DNA of 34,930 nt from Candidatus Omnitrophota bacterium (GCA_013335325.1 JAAXVU010000004.1:1-34930), one strand, 5' to 3'. Numbered from the stretch's first letter, positions 23,052 to 31,223 are shown. The notes: generated from the letters alone by a model not told the origin. Numbers and translations are program-made.

Positions 23052-26000
23052 TCACTGAAAAAGCTTCAGGATGCTGTCTGCGGTGTTCTTGATAACATTG
23101 GGCAAGGTTTTCGGCAGGTTGGTGGCCTGGAAATCCTTCTTTGGATTGTTGATAGGCCCGTAAAGGCGCACGGCGGTCAATTCACCGGTCGGGTCGATAG
23201 CCGCGATGACATTCATGGCGGAGCCGCTGCCGGGTGCCGCGCTTAAGAAGCTGGTCTTAAAGGTCATATCCATGGTCTGGTCCAAGCCGATCCAGCCCTG
23301 CCCCAGGATGTCCACCGCCGGACCCTTGATGTGCAGGTCTTCGGTGCTAACTCGGGAGTGGCCGAATTGCATAGTCGCCGAGGCAGTCCTCAGGCTGGCG
23401 AGATCGCCGGTCTTGGCTGAGGTCTGGAGGACGCCGCCCAGTAGCGACAGTCCGGGCACATCAAACAGGTAGCCTTCCTTAATATTGAGATCACCGTTGC
23501 CGTTCAGGCTGGCGGTATCGGTCAGCTTGCCGTCGATATTGGCCGAGAAGGTCAAGAGCCCTTCCAGCCGTCGGTCCTTGAGCGGTGTGACCGCTTTAAG
23601 TTTTGCCAGGTTGGTGGAATCCAGCTTGCAAGTCAGATGGAACGGGAAGCCGGTCTTCTGCAGTTCCAGGCTGGAGGTGGCGCGTAGTACTCCATCGTAG
23701 AGATCGGCGTCGACAGTGAGCGGGTCAAGCAGGCCGTTCTTTTGTTCTGCACTTACACGCAGGTTGCCCAATTCGTAGCCCATGACGTGCAGGGAGGCAG
23801 TATCGACGATGACGTTGCTGGTCCAGTTCATCCAGTCCGCAGGATTACCCTGGATATCCGCCTTGAGTTTGAGTACGCCGGCAAGACGCAGCGGTTCCAG
23901 CTGCTTGGTTTGTTGTGGCGGCAGGATCTTGGCCAGGTCCTCGAGCGCGAGTTTGCCTTCGCCGGTCAAAGTAAAGGTCGGCTGGGCGTCAGCCGCTACG
24001 ATGGCCGAGCCGGTCAGGCCAAAAGATGAGCCGGCGAAGGAACCGCTTAGCCGGTCGATGGAGATGCGGTCGCCACGTTTCTTGAACTCATAGTCGGCAG
24101 TCAGGCCGGCGCCTTTGAACGAGCCGGCGATCATCGGGTTGGCGAAATCCTGCAGGTATCCGTTTAGAACATAGTTGCTGCCCTGGTATTTGAATTGCAG
24201 GTCCTTCCAAAAGAGAGTAGGAGGTTCGTAGGTCAGCAGGCCAGTCCCTTGTTCGATCTTTTGGCCCAGCTTACTGCTCGACACTGAAATGTCGCGGAGT
24301 TCGGCCTGGGCATGGATGGTGGCGTTGGACAGAGCAGCGAGGCTGCCATCCACAAAGGCGTTGAGGGTGGAAGTGCCGTCTATCTTGAGACCTTGTGCCT
24401 TGACGATGTCCGGTATGAATTTCTCCAGCAGCGCCAGGTTGATGTTGTCCGAGCTTATGTTGACTTTGATGTTCGGCGCTGCAAAGGAAGATATCTCGCC
24501 GGAAACCTTGAGAGCGGCATCCATGATCGATAAGGTCATGGCCTTGGTGGTGGCCTTGTCGGTTTCGAATATGATGTGGGCGTCCATGTCGGTGATCTTG
24601 TCGATCGTCTCCAGTCCTGCCAACGCGACCCCGTGAAGGTCGATGGTCCCGGCATAGGACAGCGGCTGCTGGGCGGCCGGGTTGTACGTGAGCTTGCAGG
24701 CCAAGGTCGTAGGCGCCGGGGCGGTGAGAGTCATGGACGGGTTGACTTCAGCGTGAAGTTTGTTTATTTCCAGACGAGTGGCCAGCTCGCTGACCCCGTC
24801 CTGCAGGGAGAAAGAGAAACTGGGCGCGTCGATATCACTGCCAGCCTTAAGGCCGGAGGTGGTGATGTTTAGACCCGAAACAGCCAGGTCTCCTCGACTG
24901 ACCACGTTGGCCCCGGAGATGGTAATGGTCGGATGAGAGGTGGCGGTGTCGACAGATACAGTTTGTCCTTCAGCGGCAGAGAAAGTGGCCTGGGAGAGAC
25001 GGATCTCGCCTTTGGCGTTCATATCCTGTCCGGTGGTGTCGAGGGAGAAGCCCTGGACAGCCAGGTCGCCTGTAAAGGAAAGGTTATTGCCTTTACGGAT
25101 GGACAGGTCCTTTCCTTCCAGATCGCCGGAGGCGGAGTAGCTGCCGTTTTGCATATTGAAAGCGGCTGCAGTCAGTCGCAACGTGCCCTCGACAGACTGC
25201 TTTTGTTCGAGCTCCAGCTTAAGGTCGGAGGCTTCCAGGCTGCCGGCGAAATCGATCCTGTCTTTAGCGTAGGTCAGTCGCTCGACTGAAGCAGAGAAGT
25301 CTCCCGAGCATGAACGGTTGTAGCCGGACGTGGCCGACAGTCCGGTCGCGCGGATCTCTCCCTGTAAAGACAAGGCGCTGTCGCGGCCAACGGACAGGTT
25401 GAAATTATTCAGCTCCAGTGCGGTCTTAAGCGAAGTATCGTCGGTTGGGTCGAGGTCCACTACGGGGAAAGTACCCTTGCCCGATATGGTAAAGTTTTGT
25501 CCTGAACCGGTGAGCGTCAGGTCGGTGTTGGCGATGTCGAACTCGCGTATCGTCAGCGGTAGCCGGGGGGCGAAACGCAGGTAGCGCGTCACCGGGATGT
25601 TTTGGGTTATAAGCCGGCTTTTGAAGGAGCCGTCCCGGAAAAGGTAATGTATGTCGACCTTTAGGTTGCCTTGCGTCGATGGGAGCGACAGGCTGCCGGA
25701 TAATTTGGCCTCGGCGTTCAGCGCCACATCTCCCTGCAGATTGATAGCCTGGATATTTTCCGTAAAACCGTCGCTATATAACAGGTCTGTGACCTGGGCC
25801 TGTCCGTCGGTGATAGTGAGGCCGCTTATGACCAGGGTGAACAGCGGCGCAGACTGCTTGCCGGGGCCGGTCGGTTGTGCGAACAGATCGGAGAAGTTCC
25901 ATTGTTCCCGTCCGGACCGGATGAGGTGCAATTTCGGCGATTCGATGCGGACCGAAGAAACGGCAAATTTCTTTTGCAGGAGCGGAAAGAACATGATCCA

Positions 26001-26258
26001 CGCCGAGGCTTCCCGCACTGTCAGGAAGTGTTCGGAGGGGCTGGCTGCTTCATACACGGTGAGTCCGGAAAAAACCAGTCCCTTCAAGGGGTTAAAGTAC
26101 AGTTTGTCCAGGGTGACCTGGCGGTGCAGCTGTTCTTCGGCGTACTGAACGATCATTCCTTTGAGATGTATTGGTAAGAATACCTTGTTGACATAGAAAA
26201 GCCCGGCGCAGATTAATACCAGTATGATCGCCGGGGAGAGCAGTATCTTTTTCACCAT
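23052..26258 (-). CDS. AsmA-like inner-membrane protein
   Basis: This 1068-residue protein has an N-terminal membrane anchor (KKILLSPAIILVLICAGLFYV) followed by FLPIHLKGMIVQYAEEQLHRQVTLDKLYFNPLKG, typical of the AsmA/TamB-like start. The rest is long, beta-rich and repetitive (segments such as LKLELEQKQ, GSLSLPSTQG). It ends in an AsmA-like C-terminal region (EGYLFDVPGLSLLGG, VSTEDLHIKGPAVDILGQGWIGLDQTMDMTF). Relatives act in phospholipid transport to, or assembly of, the outer membrane. I chose the ATG ending at 26258, preceded by GAGG at some distance; the frame opens at a GTG nine codons upstream. The giant gene lies downstream on the same strand. Confidence 0.88.
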   Translation of the reverse strand: MVKKILLSPAIILVLICAGLFYVNKVFLPIHLKGMIVQYAEEQLHRQVTLDKLYFNPLKGLVFSGLTVYEAASPSEHFLTVREASAWIMFFPLLQKKFAVSSVRIESPKLHLIRSGREQWNFSDLFAQPTGPGKQSAPLFTLVISGLTITDGQAQVTDLLYSDGFTENIQAINLQGDVALNAEAKLSGSLSLPSTQGNLKVDIHYLFRDGSFKSRLITQNIPVTRYLRFAPRLPLTIREFDIANTDLTLTGSGQNFTISGKGTFPVVDLDPTDDTSLKTALELNNFNLSVGRDSALSLQGEIRATGLSATSGYNRSCSGDFSASVERLTYAKDRIDFAGSLEASDLKLELEQKQSVEGTLRLTAAAFNMQNGSYSASGDLEGKDLSIRKGNNLSFTGDLAVQGFSLDTTGQDMNAKGEIRLSQATFSAAEGQTVSVDTATSHPTITISGANVVSRGDLAVSGLNITTSGLKAGSDIDAPSFSFSLQDGVSELATRLEINKLHAEVNPSMTLTAPAPTTLACKLTYNPAAQQPLSYAGTIDLHGVALAGLETIDKITDMDAHIIFETDKATTKAMTLSIMDAALKVSGEISSFAAPNIKVNISSDNINLALLEKFIPDIVKAQGLKIDGTSTLNAFVDGSLAALSNATIHAQAELRDISVSSSKLGQKIEQGTGLLTYEPPTLFWKDLQFKYQGSNYVLNGYLQDFANPMIAGSFKGAGLTADYEFKKRGDRISIDRLSGSFAGSSFGLTGSAIVAADAQPTFTLTGEGKLALEDLAKILPPQQTKQLEPLRLAGVLKLKADIQGNPADWMNWTSNVIVDTASLHVMGYELGNLRVSAEQKNGLLDPLTVDADLYDGVLRATSSLELQKTGFPFHLTCKLDSTNLAKLKAVTPLKDRRLEGLLTFSANIDGKLTDTASLNGNGDLNIKEGYLFDVPGLSLLGGVLQTSAKTGDLASLRTASATMQFGHSRVSTEDLHIKGPAVDILGQGWIGLDQTMDMTFKTSFLSAAPGSGSAMNVIAAIDPTGELTAVRLYGPINNPKKDFQATNLPKTLPNVIKNTADSILKLFQ

Positions 26259-26330
26259 AGCAGATTTTTCCTCAATAACTGCCACCGGAACGCTCCGGAA
26301 GGCTGGTTTGCGTTGTCCATACTCCTCTAA

Positions 26331-26346
26331 AGATAATAAATTATCT
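26331..26346. promoter_or_regulatory. Fur/PerR-like operator dyad before the peroxiredoxin gene
   Basis: AGATAAT and ATTATCT form a perfect inverted repeat with a 2-bp spacer, resembling half-sites of Fur-family boxes (GATAAT). It lies in the divergent gap between the AsmA-like gene and a peroxiredoxin, where peroxide-responsive control would make sense. The regulator itself is not in the window. Confidence 0.4.
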
Positions 26347-26448
26347 GTAATCCGGCAAGGGTTTAGTCGACCAATAGCTGTTCTGCGGTCAGGGCCGCCT
26401 TGGTGCGGACTTGCTCAAGATAATAATTTTATTAATCAAGGAGGACGT

Positions 26449-27033
26449 ATGTCAGTATTGGTGGGAAAGCCGGCGCCGGATTTCAGGGCCACTGCGGTTC
26501 AGGGTGATCGTGTGCTGGACGGGTTCAGCCTGTCGGCACTTAAAGGGAAGTATGTCGTTCTGTTCTTTTATCCGCTGGATTTCACCTTTGTCTGCCCGAC
26601 GGAGTTGCACGCCTTTGCAGATAGCCTGGCGGAGTTCAGGAAGCGTAACGTGGATGTGGTGGCGGTAAGCGTGGATTCGCATTTCAGTCATCTGGCCTGG
26701 CTTAGGATACCGCGTAACCAGGGCGGTATCGAGGGTATTGGGTATCCGATCGTGTCGGATATCACCAAGACCATCTCCCGGGATTACGACGTGCTGGTTG
26801 AGGGCCGCGGTGTAGCCTACCGCGGACTTTTTTTGATCGACAAGGACGGCGTGGTGCGCCACCAGCTAGTTAATGACCTGCCCTTGGGGCGCAATGTGGA
26901 TGAGGCCTTGCGCATGGTCGATGCCTTGCAATTCTTCGAGGCCAATGGCGAGGTGTGCCCGGCCAACTGGAAGAAGGGCGAAAAGGCGATGAAGCCCGAC
27001 CAGAAAGGTGTGGAGGCGTATTTTGGCAAATAA
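26449..27033 (+). CDS. Typical 2-Cys peroxiredoxin (AhpC/Prx1 type)
   Basis: The enzyme reduces peroxides. The peroxidatic cysteine is C49 in DFTFVCPTEL, and the resolving cysteine is C170 in NGEVCPANW. The conserved Arg lies in VAYRGLFLIDKDG. The C-terminal tail (EAYFGK) carries a YF motif often found in overoxidation-sensitive members. The length of 194 aa is normal. ATG 26449 follows AAGGAGG at ideal spacing; the frame is open upstream to 26224 without meaning. A rho-independent terminator lies at 27185, after an inserted palindromic element. Confidence 0.96.
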   Translation: MSVLVGKPAPDFRATAVQGDRVLDGFSLSALKGKYVVLFFYPLDFTFVCPTELHAFADSLAEFRKRNVDVVAVSVDSHFSHLAWLRIPRNQGGIEGIGYPIVSDITKTISRDYDVLVEGRGVAYRGLFLIDKDGVVRHQLVNDLPLGRNVDEALRMVDALQFFEANGEVCPANWKKGEKAMKPDQKGVEAYFGK

Positions 27034-27045
27034 GGCGCTGGTAAT

Positions 27046-27162
27046 CCCGGATTTTTCTATTGAAAAATCCGCAACGAACGAAGCGAGTGGGCGCGCAGCC
27101 AAATTCCATAGGAATTTGGCTGGCTTTGCGAGGTATCCCGGATTTTGCTAACGCTAAATCCG
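27046..27162. mobile_element. MITE-like palindromic element, second family member
   Basis: It begins CCCGGATTTTTC and ends GCTAAATCCG, and is flanked by TGGTAAT on both sides (27039-27045, 27163-27169), a likely 7-bp target duplication. It contains hairpins CGGATTTTTC/GAAAAATCCG (27048-27071), GCCAAATTCC/GGAATTTGGC near 27099-27121, and CGGATTTTGC/GCTAAATCCG near the right end. The first hairpin matches the one at 877-900 except for the loop. No coding capacity is seen. It sits between the peroxiredoxin stop and its terminator. Confidence 0.65.
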
Positions 27163-27184
27163 TGGTAATTATGGAATAGCCCAG

Positions 27185-27227
27185 GACCGGACTGCGGTCA
27201 GATCTCCGCGGTCCGGTCTTTTTCTTT
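27185..27227 (+). terminator. Rho-independent terminator of the peroxiredoxin gene
   Basis: GACCGGACTGCGG (27185-27197) pairs with CCGCGGTCCGGTC (27206-27218) with one mismatch around an 8-nt loop, followed by TTTTTCTTT. This is the best terminator in the window. Confidence 0.85.
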
Positions 27228-27311
27228 GGGGAGGGCGCATCGCCGTCGATAAATGTCAGGTCCGGATTATTAACTATGAATTTTGTAATAGTAAATACGG
27301 GAGAATCTTTC

Positions 27312-27340
27312 TTGAGCAAGGGCCGGACAGAATATATATT
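27312..27340 (+). promoter_or_regulatory. Candidate promoter of the secreted helical protein
   Basis: TTGAGC (27312-27317), a 17-nt spacer and TATATT (27335-27340) resemble a sigma70 promoter, about 84 bp before the ATG at 27424. Confidence 0.45.
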
Positions 27341-27423
27341 ATCTATGTGAAAAGGGCCCGTCGGCGGAAGTCGCGGTCTGCGGCCCGTGCGAAGTCGCCT
27401 AATTCAGGTATACAGGAGGGTGC

Positions 27424-27975
27424 ATGGCTATCAACAGGGCTGTGTGGGCTGTGATGCTGGCGGGGTTTGCGGTATGGCCGGGAGTTCTTTACGCGGACCA
27501 GTGCGACAAGATCTTCTCCGAGGGGGCGGCCAAGTTCGATGCCGCGCTGGCCGCTGGCCAGCGGCGTGATTTCGTAGCGGCGGTCAAGCTTTACGGCGAG
27601 GCCGAGCAGGTCTACAAGAGAGTGGCGGCCATGTCTGACTGTCAGAGCCCGCAGATCGGCGTCATTGCCGCGCATAATGTAGGTATATGTCGTAGCAACG
27701 CCAGTAAGATCCAGCAGGGCATGGAGAAGGTGGATGCCGTGAACCGGGAAGCGGCGGAGGCGGACACCTACAATCAGGCGGCGAGCGAATACAACCGCGG
27801 CGTGACAGCTTTCAATAACAATGACTGGGACGCGGCCAGCGATGCTTTGGAGAGCGCGGCTGCTATATGGGAAAGTATCGCGTCGGGAACTAGCAAGAGC
27901 GCCCGCTTGGCGGAGCATTACGCCGCCAAGGCCCGCAAGATGGCCGAGCAGGCGCGGAAGTTCAAGTACCAATAG
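27424..27975 (+). CDS. Secreted helical repeat protein of unknown function
   Basis: The 183-residue product starts with a signal peptide (MAINRAVWAVMLAGFAVWPGVLYA). The mature part is alpha-helical with TPR-like spacing: FVAAVKLYGEAEQVYKRV, IGVIAAHNVGICRSNASKI, ASEYNRGVTAFNNNDWDAASDALESAAAIWESI and LAEHYAAKARKMAEQARKF. Two TPR-like units are plausible. Three cysteines are present (QCDKIF, DCQSPQ, ICRSN). ATG 27424 follows GGAGG. It stands alone between a terminator and the tRNA-Pro region. The partner or substrate is unknown. Confidence 0.8.
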   Translation: MAINRAVWAVMLAGFAVWPGVLYADQCDKIFSEGAAKFDAALAAGQRRDFVAAVKLYGEAEQVYKRVAAMSDCQSPQIGVIAAHNVGICRSNASKIQQGMEKVDAVNREAAEADTYNQAASEYNRGVTAFNNNDWDAASDALESAAAIWESIASGTSKSARLAEHYAAKARKMAEQARKFKYQ

Positions 27976-28114
27976 CATGGATACGGTAGTGCCGGTTGCG
28001 GCAGACCGGGACATTGGTGTTTATTTATTTGCGTGCAAGTCTTGCTCGACAGGCAAAGGCAAGTCTGGTATAACTAACCCCGCTGAAATCGGTCTTTTGA
28101 GTAAAGAACATAAA

Positions 28115-28189
28115 CGCTCCGAAGAGACGGTCGCCTGTTGGCTGCCAGCGTTGACTTCGGAGCGAACGGCCAAGGATCCTTGACCGTTC
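28115..28189 (+). terminator. Two stacked inverted repeats before the tRNA-Pro module array
   Basis: CGCTCCGAAG (28115-28124) pairs perfectly with CTTCGGAGCG (28155-28164). Immediately after, 28164-28189 forms a 26-bp near-perfect palindrome centred on GGATCC (arms GAACGG and CCGTTC outside CAAGGA/TCCTTG). No T run follows. A terminator role for the upstream gene is possible, but the dyads may belong to the repeat array. Confidence 0.35.
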
Positions 28190-28323
28190 GGGAAGTAGCG
28201 CAGCCGAGGTCCGCTACGGCGGACCGAAGCCCCGGCGAGATCTGTTCCGAACCGCGAAGCGGGAGGAAGAAGGACCGCGAGCCGGGGTGGCGCTAAGGTG
28301 TGCAGTCGTTTTAATAATTTAAA
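28189..28323 (+). repeat. tRNA-Pro 5'-end module A (135 bp)
   Basis: It begins CGGGAAGTAGCGCAGC, the exact first 16 nt of the tRNA-Pro gene at 28572. The tRNA sequence then stops and a structured insert follows: GGTCCGC/GCGGACC hairpin, CCCCGGC (28230-28236) pairing with GCCGGGG (28281-28287), and between them TTCC/GGAA enclosing CCGC/GCGG. It ends in an AT-rich stretch before module B. It is not a tRNA, because there is no anticodon or T arm. Confidence 0.75.
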
Positions 28324-28437
28324 CGGGAAGTAGCGCAGCGACCGAGGACGGAATGTCCGAGGGAGTGCCCGCGGCACCGACCGCGGGCCTGGCGAAGATC
28401 CCGGTTGTTATTGATCTTTTGGGAAACAAGCTTTAAA
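28324..28437 (+). repeat. tRNA-Pro 5'-end module B (114 bp)
   Basis: It opens with the same 16 nt as the tRNA but has a different interior. GCCCGCGG (28367-28374) pairs with CCGCGGGC (28381-28388) around a 6-nt loop. GGAC/GTCC forms a small hairpin. CGGGA at the 5' end can pair with TCCCG (28399-28403) to close an ~80-nt fold. Confidence 0.7.
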
Positions 28438-28571
28438 CGGGAAGTAGCGCAGCCGAGGTCCGCGATAGCGGGCCGAAGCCCCGGCGAGATGGTTCCGAAC
28501 CGCGAAGCGGGAGGAACAAGGACCGCGAGCCGGGGTGGCGTTAAGGCGTGCAGTCGCTTTGATAATTTTAA
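28438..28571 (+). repeat. tRNA-Pro 5'-end module C (134 bp)
   Basis: This is a near copy of module A, starting with the 16-nt tRNA-Pro prefix and ending directly at the intact tRNA gene. The first hairpin is GGTCCGC/GCGGGCC. Relative to A, a T-A pair becomes T-G and the loop changes, so pairing is kept. CCCCGGC (28479-28485) pairs with GCCGGGG (28529-28535). GATAAT at 28561-28566 lies just before the tRNA but no matching -35 is clear. Confidence 0.75.
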
Positions 28572-28645
28572 CGGGAAGTAGCGCAGCTGGCTAGCGCACT
28601 TGCTTTGGGAGCAAGGGGTCCCGGGTTCAAATCCCGGCTTCCCGA
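28572..28645 (+). tRNA. tRNA-Pro (anticodon UGG)
   Basis: A complete 74-nt cloverleaf: acceptor CGGGAAG/CTTCCCG, D stem GCGC/GCGC with loop AGCTGGCTA, anticodon stem CTTGC/GCAAG with loop TTTGGGA (anticodon TGG), 5-nt variable loop, T stem CCGGG/CCCGG with loop TTCAAAT, discriminator A. CCA is not encoded. Three upstream modules repeat its first 16 nt. Confidence 0.97.
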
Positions 28646-28668
28646 TTTCTTTAGGATCCTAAAGAAAT
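28645..28668 (+). terminator. 24-bp perfect palindrome at the tRNA-Pro 3' end
   Basis: A perfect palindrome centred on GGATCC, half-site ATTTCTTTAGGA, begins at the discriminator base of the tRNA. It may act in 3' end formation, although no T run follows. The right half is part of a 78-bp direct repeat. Confidence 0.4.
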
Positions 28669-28730
28669 CGCCCTAAGGACCACCTGACGGCCCAACAGGC
28701 CGTCGGGGTCCGCAGGGCAAGAAGTACAGG
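28653..28730 (+). repeat. 78-bp direct repeat, copy 1
   Basis: Identical to 28796-28873. Inside, CCCT/AGGG, GGACC/GGTCC and GACGGCC/GGCCGTC (loop CAACA) stack into one stem. Between the copies, 28731-28795 can form another stem (GACCCCAA with TTGGGGCGGTC). Confidence 0.9.
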
Positions 28731-28795
28731 GTCCTTGCAAGATCGACCCCAAGATGACTGGGTGCCGAGAGGTACGCGGCATTGGGGCGGTCAGA

Positions 28796-28873
28796 AGGAT
28801 CCTAAAGAAATCGCCCTAAGGACCACCTGACGGCCCAACAGGCCGTCGGGGTCCGCAGGGCAAGAAGTACAGG
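28796..28873 (+). repeat. 78-bp direct repeat, copy 2
   Basis: Second identical copy, 143 bp downstream of the first and 76 bp before the ptsP start. Both copies are non-coding and could lie in the ptsP leader or the tRNA trailer. From 27976 to 28949 no protein gene is supported. Confidence 0.9.
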
Positions 28874-28949
28874 ATTCTCAGGCACCGCCTGCCGATCTCT
28901 GGGCCGAACAAGGCCGGTCCGGGCGAGGGCCTTCCTCCGGCGGATCTTT

Positions 28950-31223
28950 ATGAAACGAGACCATTCCAAACTTATCTGCGACATCGGCGAACTGACCGCT
29001 CTGTTTACCGACGCTGCTAACCTGGACACCCTATTGCAGAACATCGTGGACATGGCGGCCCTGCACATGGCGGCCGACGTTTGTTCCGTGTACCTCTTTG
29101 AAGAACAGTCCCGCGAACTGGTCCTGAAAGCTACCCACGGCCTTTTGCCGGGTTCGGTCGGACAGGTCCGGCTCAGGGTCGGCGAAGGGCTCACCGGCAC
29201 GGCCTTCAGCGAGCTCAGGGCGGTTTGTGAAGGCGACGCTGCCCGGCATCCCGGCTACCGGTTCTTCCCCGGCATCGGCGAGGAGCAGTATTGCTCTTTC
29301 CTGGCGGTCCCGATCTTGCGCGGCCGTAACAGCATCGGTGTCATGACCCTGCAGAGTGTGCGCAAGAACTATTTCTCTCCCGACGACATTAATGTGTTTC
29401 GCGCCATCACCTCGCAGTTGGCGACCGTCATCGAGATGGCCCGCCTGCTTTTATCGCTCGGGCGCACGCCGGAGTCGGCTGCCGCCACTGCGACGGATGC
29501 GGCTGGTCTCAAGTTCGTCAAGGGCCTGGTGGGCGCGGAAGGCTTTGCTTTGGGGGAATCCCTGGTGGTGACCCCGCTTTCGCTGGACGATTTCGGCGAC
29601 AGTGATTTCCGGGATGATTTGACGGCTGAAGACCTGCATCGGGCTGTAGTTGCCGCCGAGAAGGAGCTCATGGAGATGCAGCTGGCGGTGGAGAAGAAGC
29701 TGCAGGACGTATCGTCGTTTATTTTTTCAGCGCAGATATTGATGCTCAAGGACCAGGGCATGCTGGGAGCCATGGAGTCGCTGATTTCCCAGGGCCGGAC
29801 TCCGCCGGAAGCGGTGCGCCAGGTGGTGGGCCAGTACGTGGCGCGGTTCGACCGCATGAGCAACGAATACGTACGCGAGAAGCGTTACGACGTGATGGAT
29901 GTCGGCCGGCGGATACTGCAGCATTTGGCCGGGCACCAGGACGGCGGCGGACATCACGCGGCCAAGGTGGTCATTATCCGTGAACTGTTGCCGTCGGATG
30001 TCCTCAAGCTGAGCCTGCAGAACGTGGCCGGAGTGGTCCTTTTGTCCGGCGGTGTGACGTCGCACGTGGCGGTCCTGTCCCGTTCGCTCAACATCCCGCT
30101 GGTCATCGCCGATGAGTCGCGGCTCTTGGCGCTGCCTAACGGTACGCGGATAATGCTGGACGGTTCGCAGGGGAATATCTTTATCGATCCCGACGACGAG
30201 GTTGTGCAGAAGTTCCGGGAGAAGGAAGAGCTGCGCGCCAATGTCGCCCAGGTTCGCGCCAAGATGCTCGACCAGACGCGTACCCGGGACGGTGTCCGGG
30301 TCACGCTCCTGGCCAACATCAACCTTTTGGGGGATATCGCCATCGCCCGGGACTTCAAGGCCGAAGGCATCGGCCTTTATCGTACGGAGTTCCCGTTCAT
30401 GGTGCGCAGCACTTTCCCCACGGAGGAGGAGCAATATCTGATCTACCGCCGCCTGGTGGAGGGGATGAAGGGCCGCGAGATAACTTTCCGCACTCTGGAT
30501 ATCGGCGGCGACAAGATGCTTTCGTATTACGACTACAGCAAGGAAGCCAATCCTTTCCTGGGGCTGCGCTCGATCCGTTTCTCCTTGCGGCACCGGGAGA
30601 TCTTTGTGCAGCAGCTGCGCGCTATCCTTAGGGCCGGCTTCGATTCCGGGGTGCGCATCATGTTCCCGATGATCTCTTCGCTCGACGAGTTTGAGGCGGC
30701 GCGCACCGTGGTGCGCGAATGTCTGGCGGCGCTTAAGGCCGAGGGCAAGCCGCACCAGTCGCACCCGGTCATCGGCATGATGGTAGAGCTGCCGTCCGTG
30801 CTGGAAGTGATAGATGAGCTGGCAGTGCAGGCGGAGTTCTTTTCGGTAGGTACCAACGACCTGATCCAGTACATGCTGGCCGTGGACCGCACGAATGAGA
30901 AGGTGGCGGACCTGTATCTGCCGCATCACCCGGCGGTGTTGCGGTCCCTCAAGCGTGTAGCGGAGGCGGCTTTGCGCCACGGGCGCGACCTGTCGGTCTG
31001 CGGAGATATGGCGCATGACCCGCGTTATGTGCCGTTCCTGGTGGGCATCGGGGTACGCAAGTTCAGCCTGGACGCCCGCTACCTGGCCAAGGTGCAGGCG
31101 TGCATCACGGCGCTGGACACAAGGGAGGCGGAGGCTTTTGCCGCCGGCCTGCTGCGCGGCGCCACTCTTGGCGAGACCGCCAGGGCCATGGAGTGCTTCC
31201 CGGCGGCGGGAGAGCAGCAATGA
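28950..31223 (+). CDS. ptsP: PEP-protein phosphotransferase with GAF domain (enzyme I-Ntr)
   Basis: PtsP transfers phosphate from PEP to an HPr-like carrier in the nitrogen-type phosphotransferase system. An N-terminal GAF sensor domain spans ~1-165. A PEP-utiliser N-terminal helical domain follows (~175-300). The mobile domain carries phospho-His H372 in GGVTSHVAVLSRS. The C-terminal PEP-binding barrel includes GIGLYRTEFPFM, TFRTLDIGGDK, ISRI-like SIRFSLRH, EFFSVGTNDLIQYMLAVDR and the catalytic Cys in SVCGDMAHD. The length of 757 aa is normal. ATG 28950 has only a weak GGCGGA upstream. No HPr or EIIA-Ntr gene is in the window. The next gene overlaps its stop. Confidence 0.95.
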   Translation: MKRDHSKLICDIGELTALFTDAANLDTLLQNIVDMAALHMAADVCSVYLFEEQSRELVLKATHGLLPGSVGQVRLRVGEGLTGTAFSELRAVCEGDAARHPGYRFFPGIGEEQYCSFLAVPILRGRNSIGVMTLQSVRKNYFSPDDINVFRAITSQLATVIEMARLLLSLGRTPESAAATATDAAGLKFVKGLVGAEGFALGESLVVTPLSLDDFGDSDFRDDLTAEDLHRAVVAAEKELMEMQLAVEKKLQDVSSFIFSAQILMLKDQGMLGAMESLISQGRTPPEAVRQVVGQYVARFDRMSNEYVREKRYDVMDVGRRILQHLAGHQDGGGHHAAKVVIIRELLPSDVLKLSLQNVAGVVLLSGGVTSHVAVLSRSLNIPLVIADESRLLALPNGTRIMLDGSQGNIFIDPDDEVVQKFREKEELRANVAQVRAKMLDQTRTRDGVRVTLLANINLLGDIAIARDFKAEGIGLYRTEFPFMVRSTFPTEEEQYLIYRRLVEGMKGREITFRTLDIGGDKMLSYYDYSKEANPFLGLRSIRFSLRHREIFVQQLRAILRAGFDSGVRIMFPMISSLDEFEAARTVVRECLAALKAEGKPHQSHPVIGMMVELPSVLEVIDELAVQAEFFSVGTNDLIQYMLAVDRTNEKVADLYLPHHPAVLRSLKRVAEAALRHGRDLSVCGDMAHDPRYVPFLVGIGVRKFSLDARYLAKVQACITALDTREAEAFAAGLLRGATLGETARAMECFPAAGEQQ

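Noticed and set aside
28021-28377. 118-residue minus-strand frame in the tRNA-Pro region
   Set aside because: It crosses the structured modules, has repeated arginine- and proline-rich stretches expected from the repeats, and lacks a ribosome binding site.
28189-28571. Three additional tRNA-Pro genes
   Set aside because: Only the first 16 nt match; the anticodon and T arms are missing in each module.
28189-28873. CRISPR array
   Set aside because: The spacing is irregular and long (114-143 bp), the inter-repeat sequences are themselves structured and similar, and no cas gene is present.
29727-31220. 497-residue open frame on the minus strand
   Set aside because: It lies fully antisense to ptsP, has a shadow-like composition rich in His, Arg and Gln, and shows no recognisable domain.
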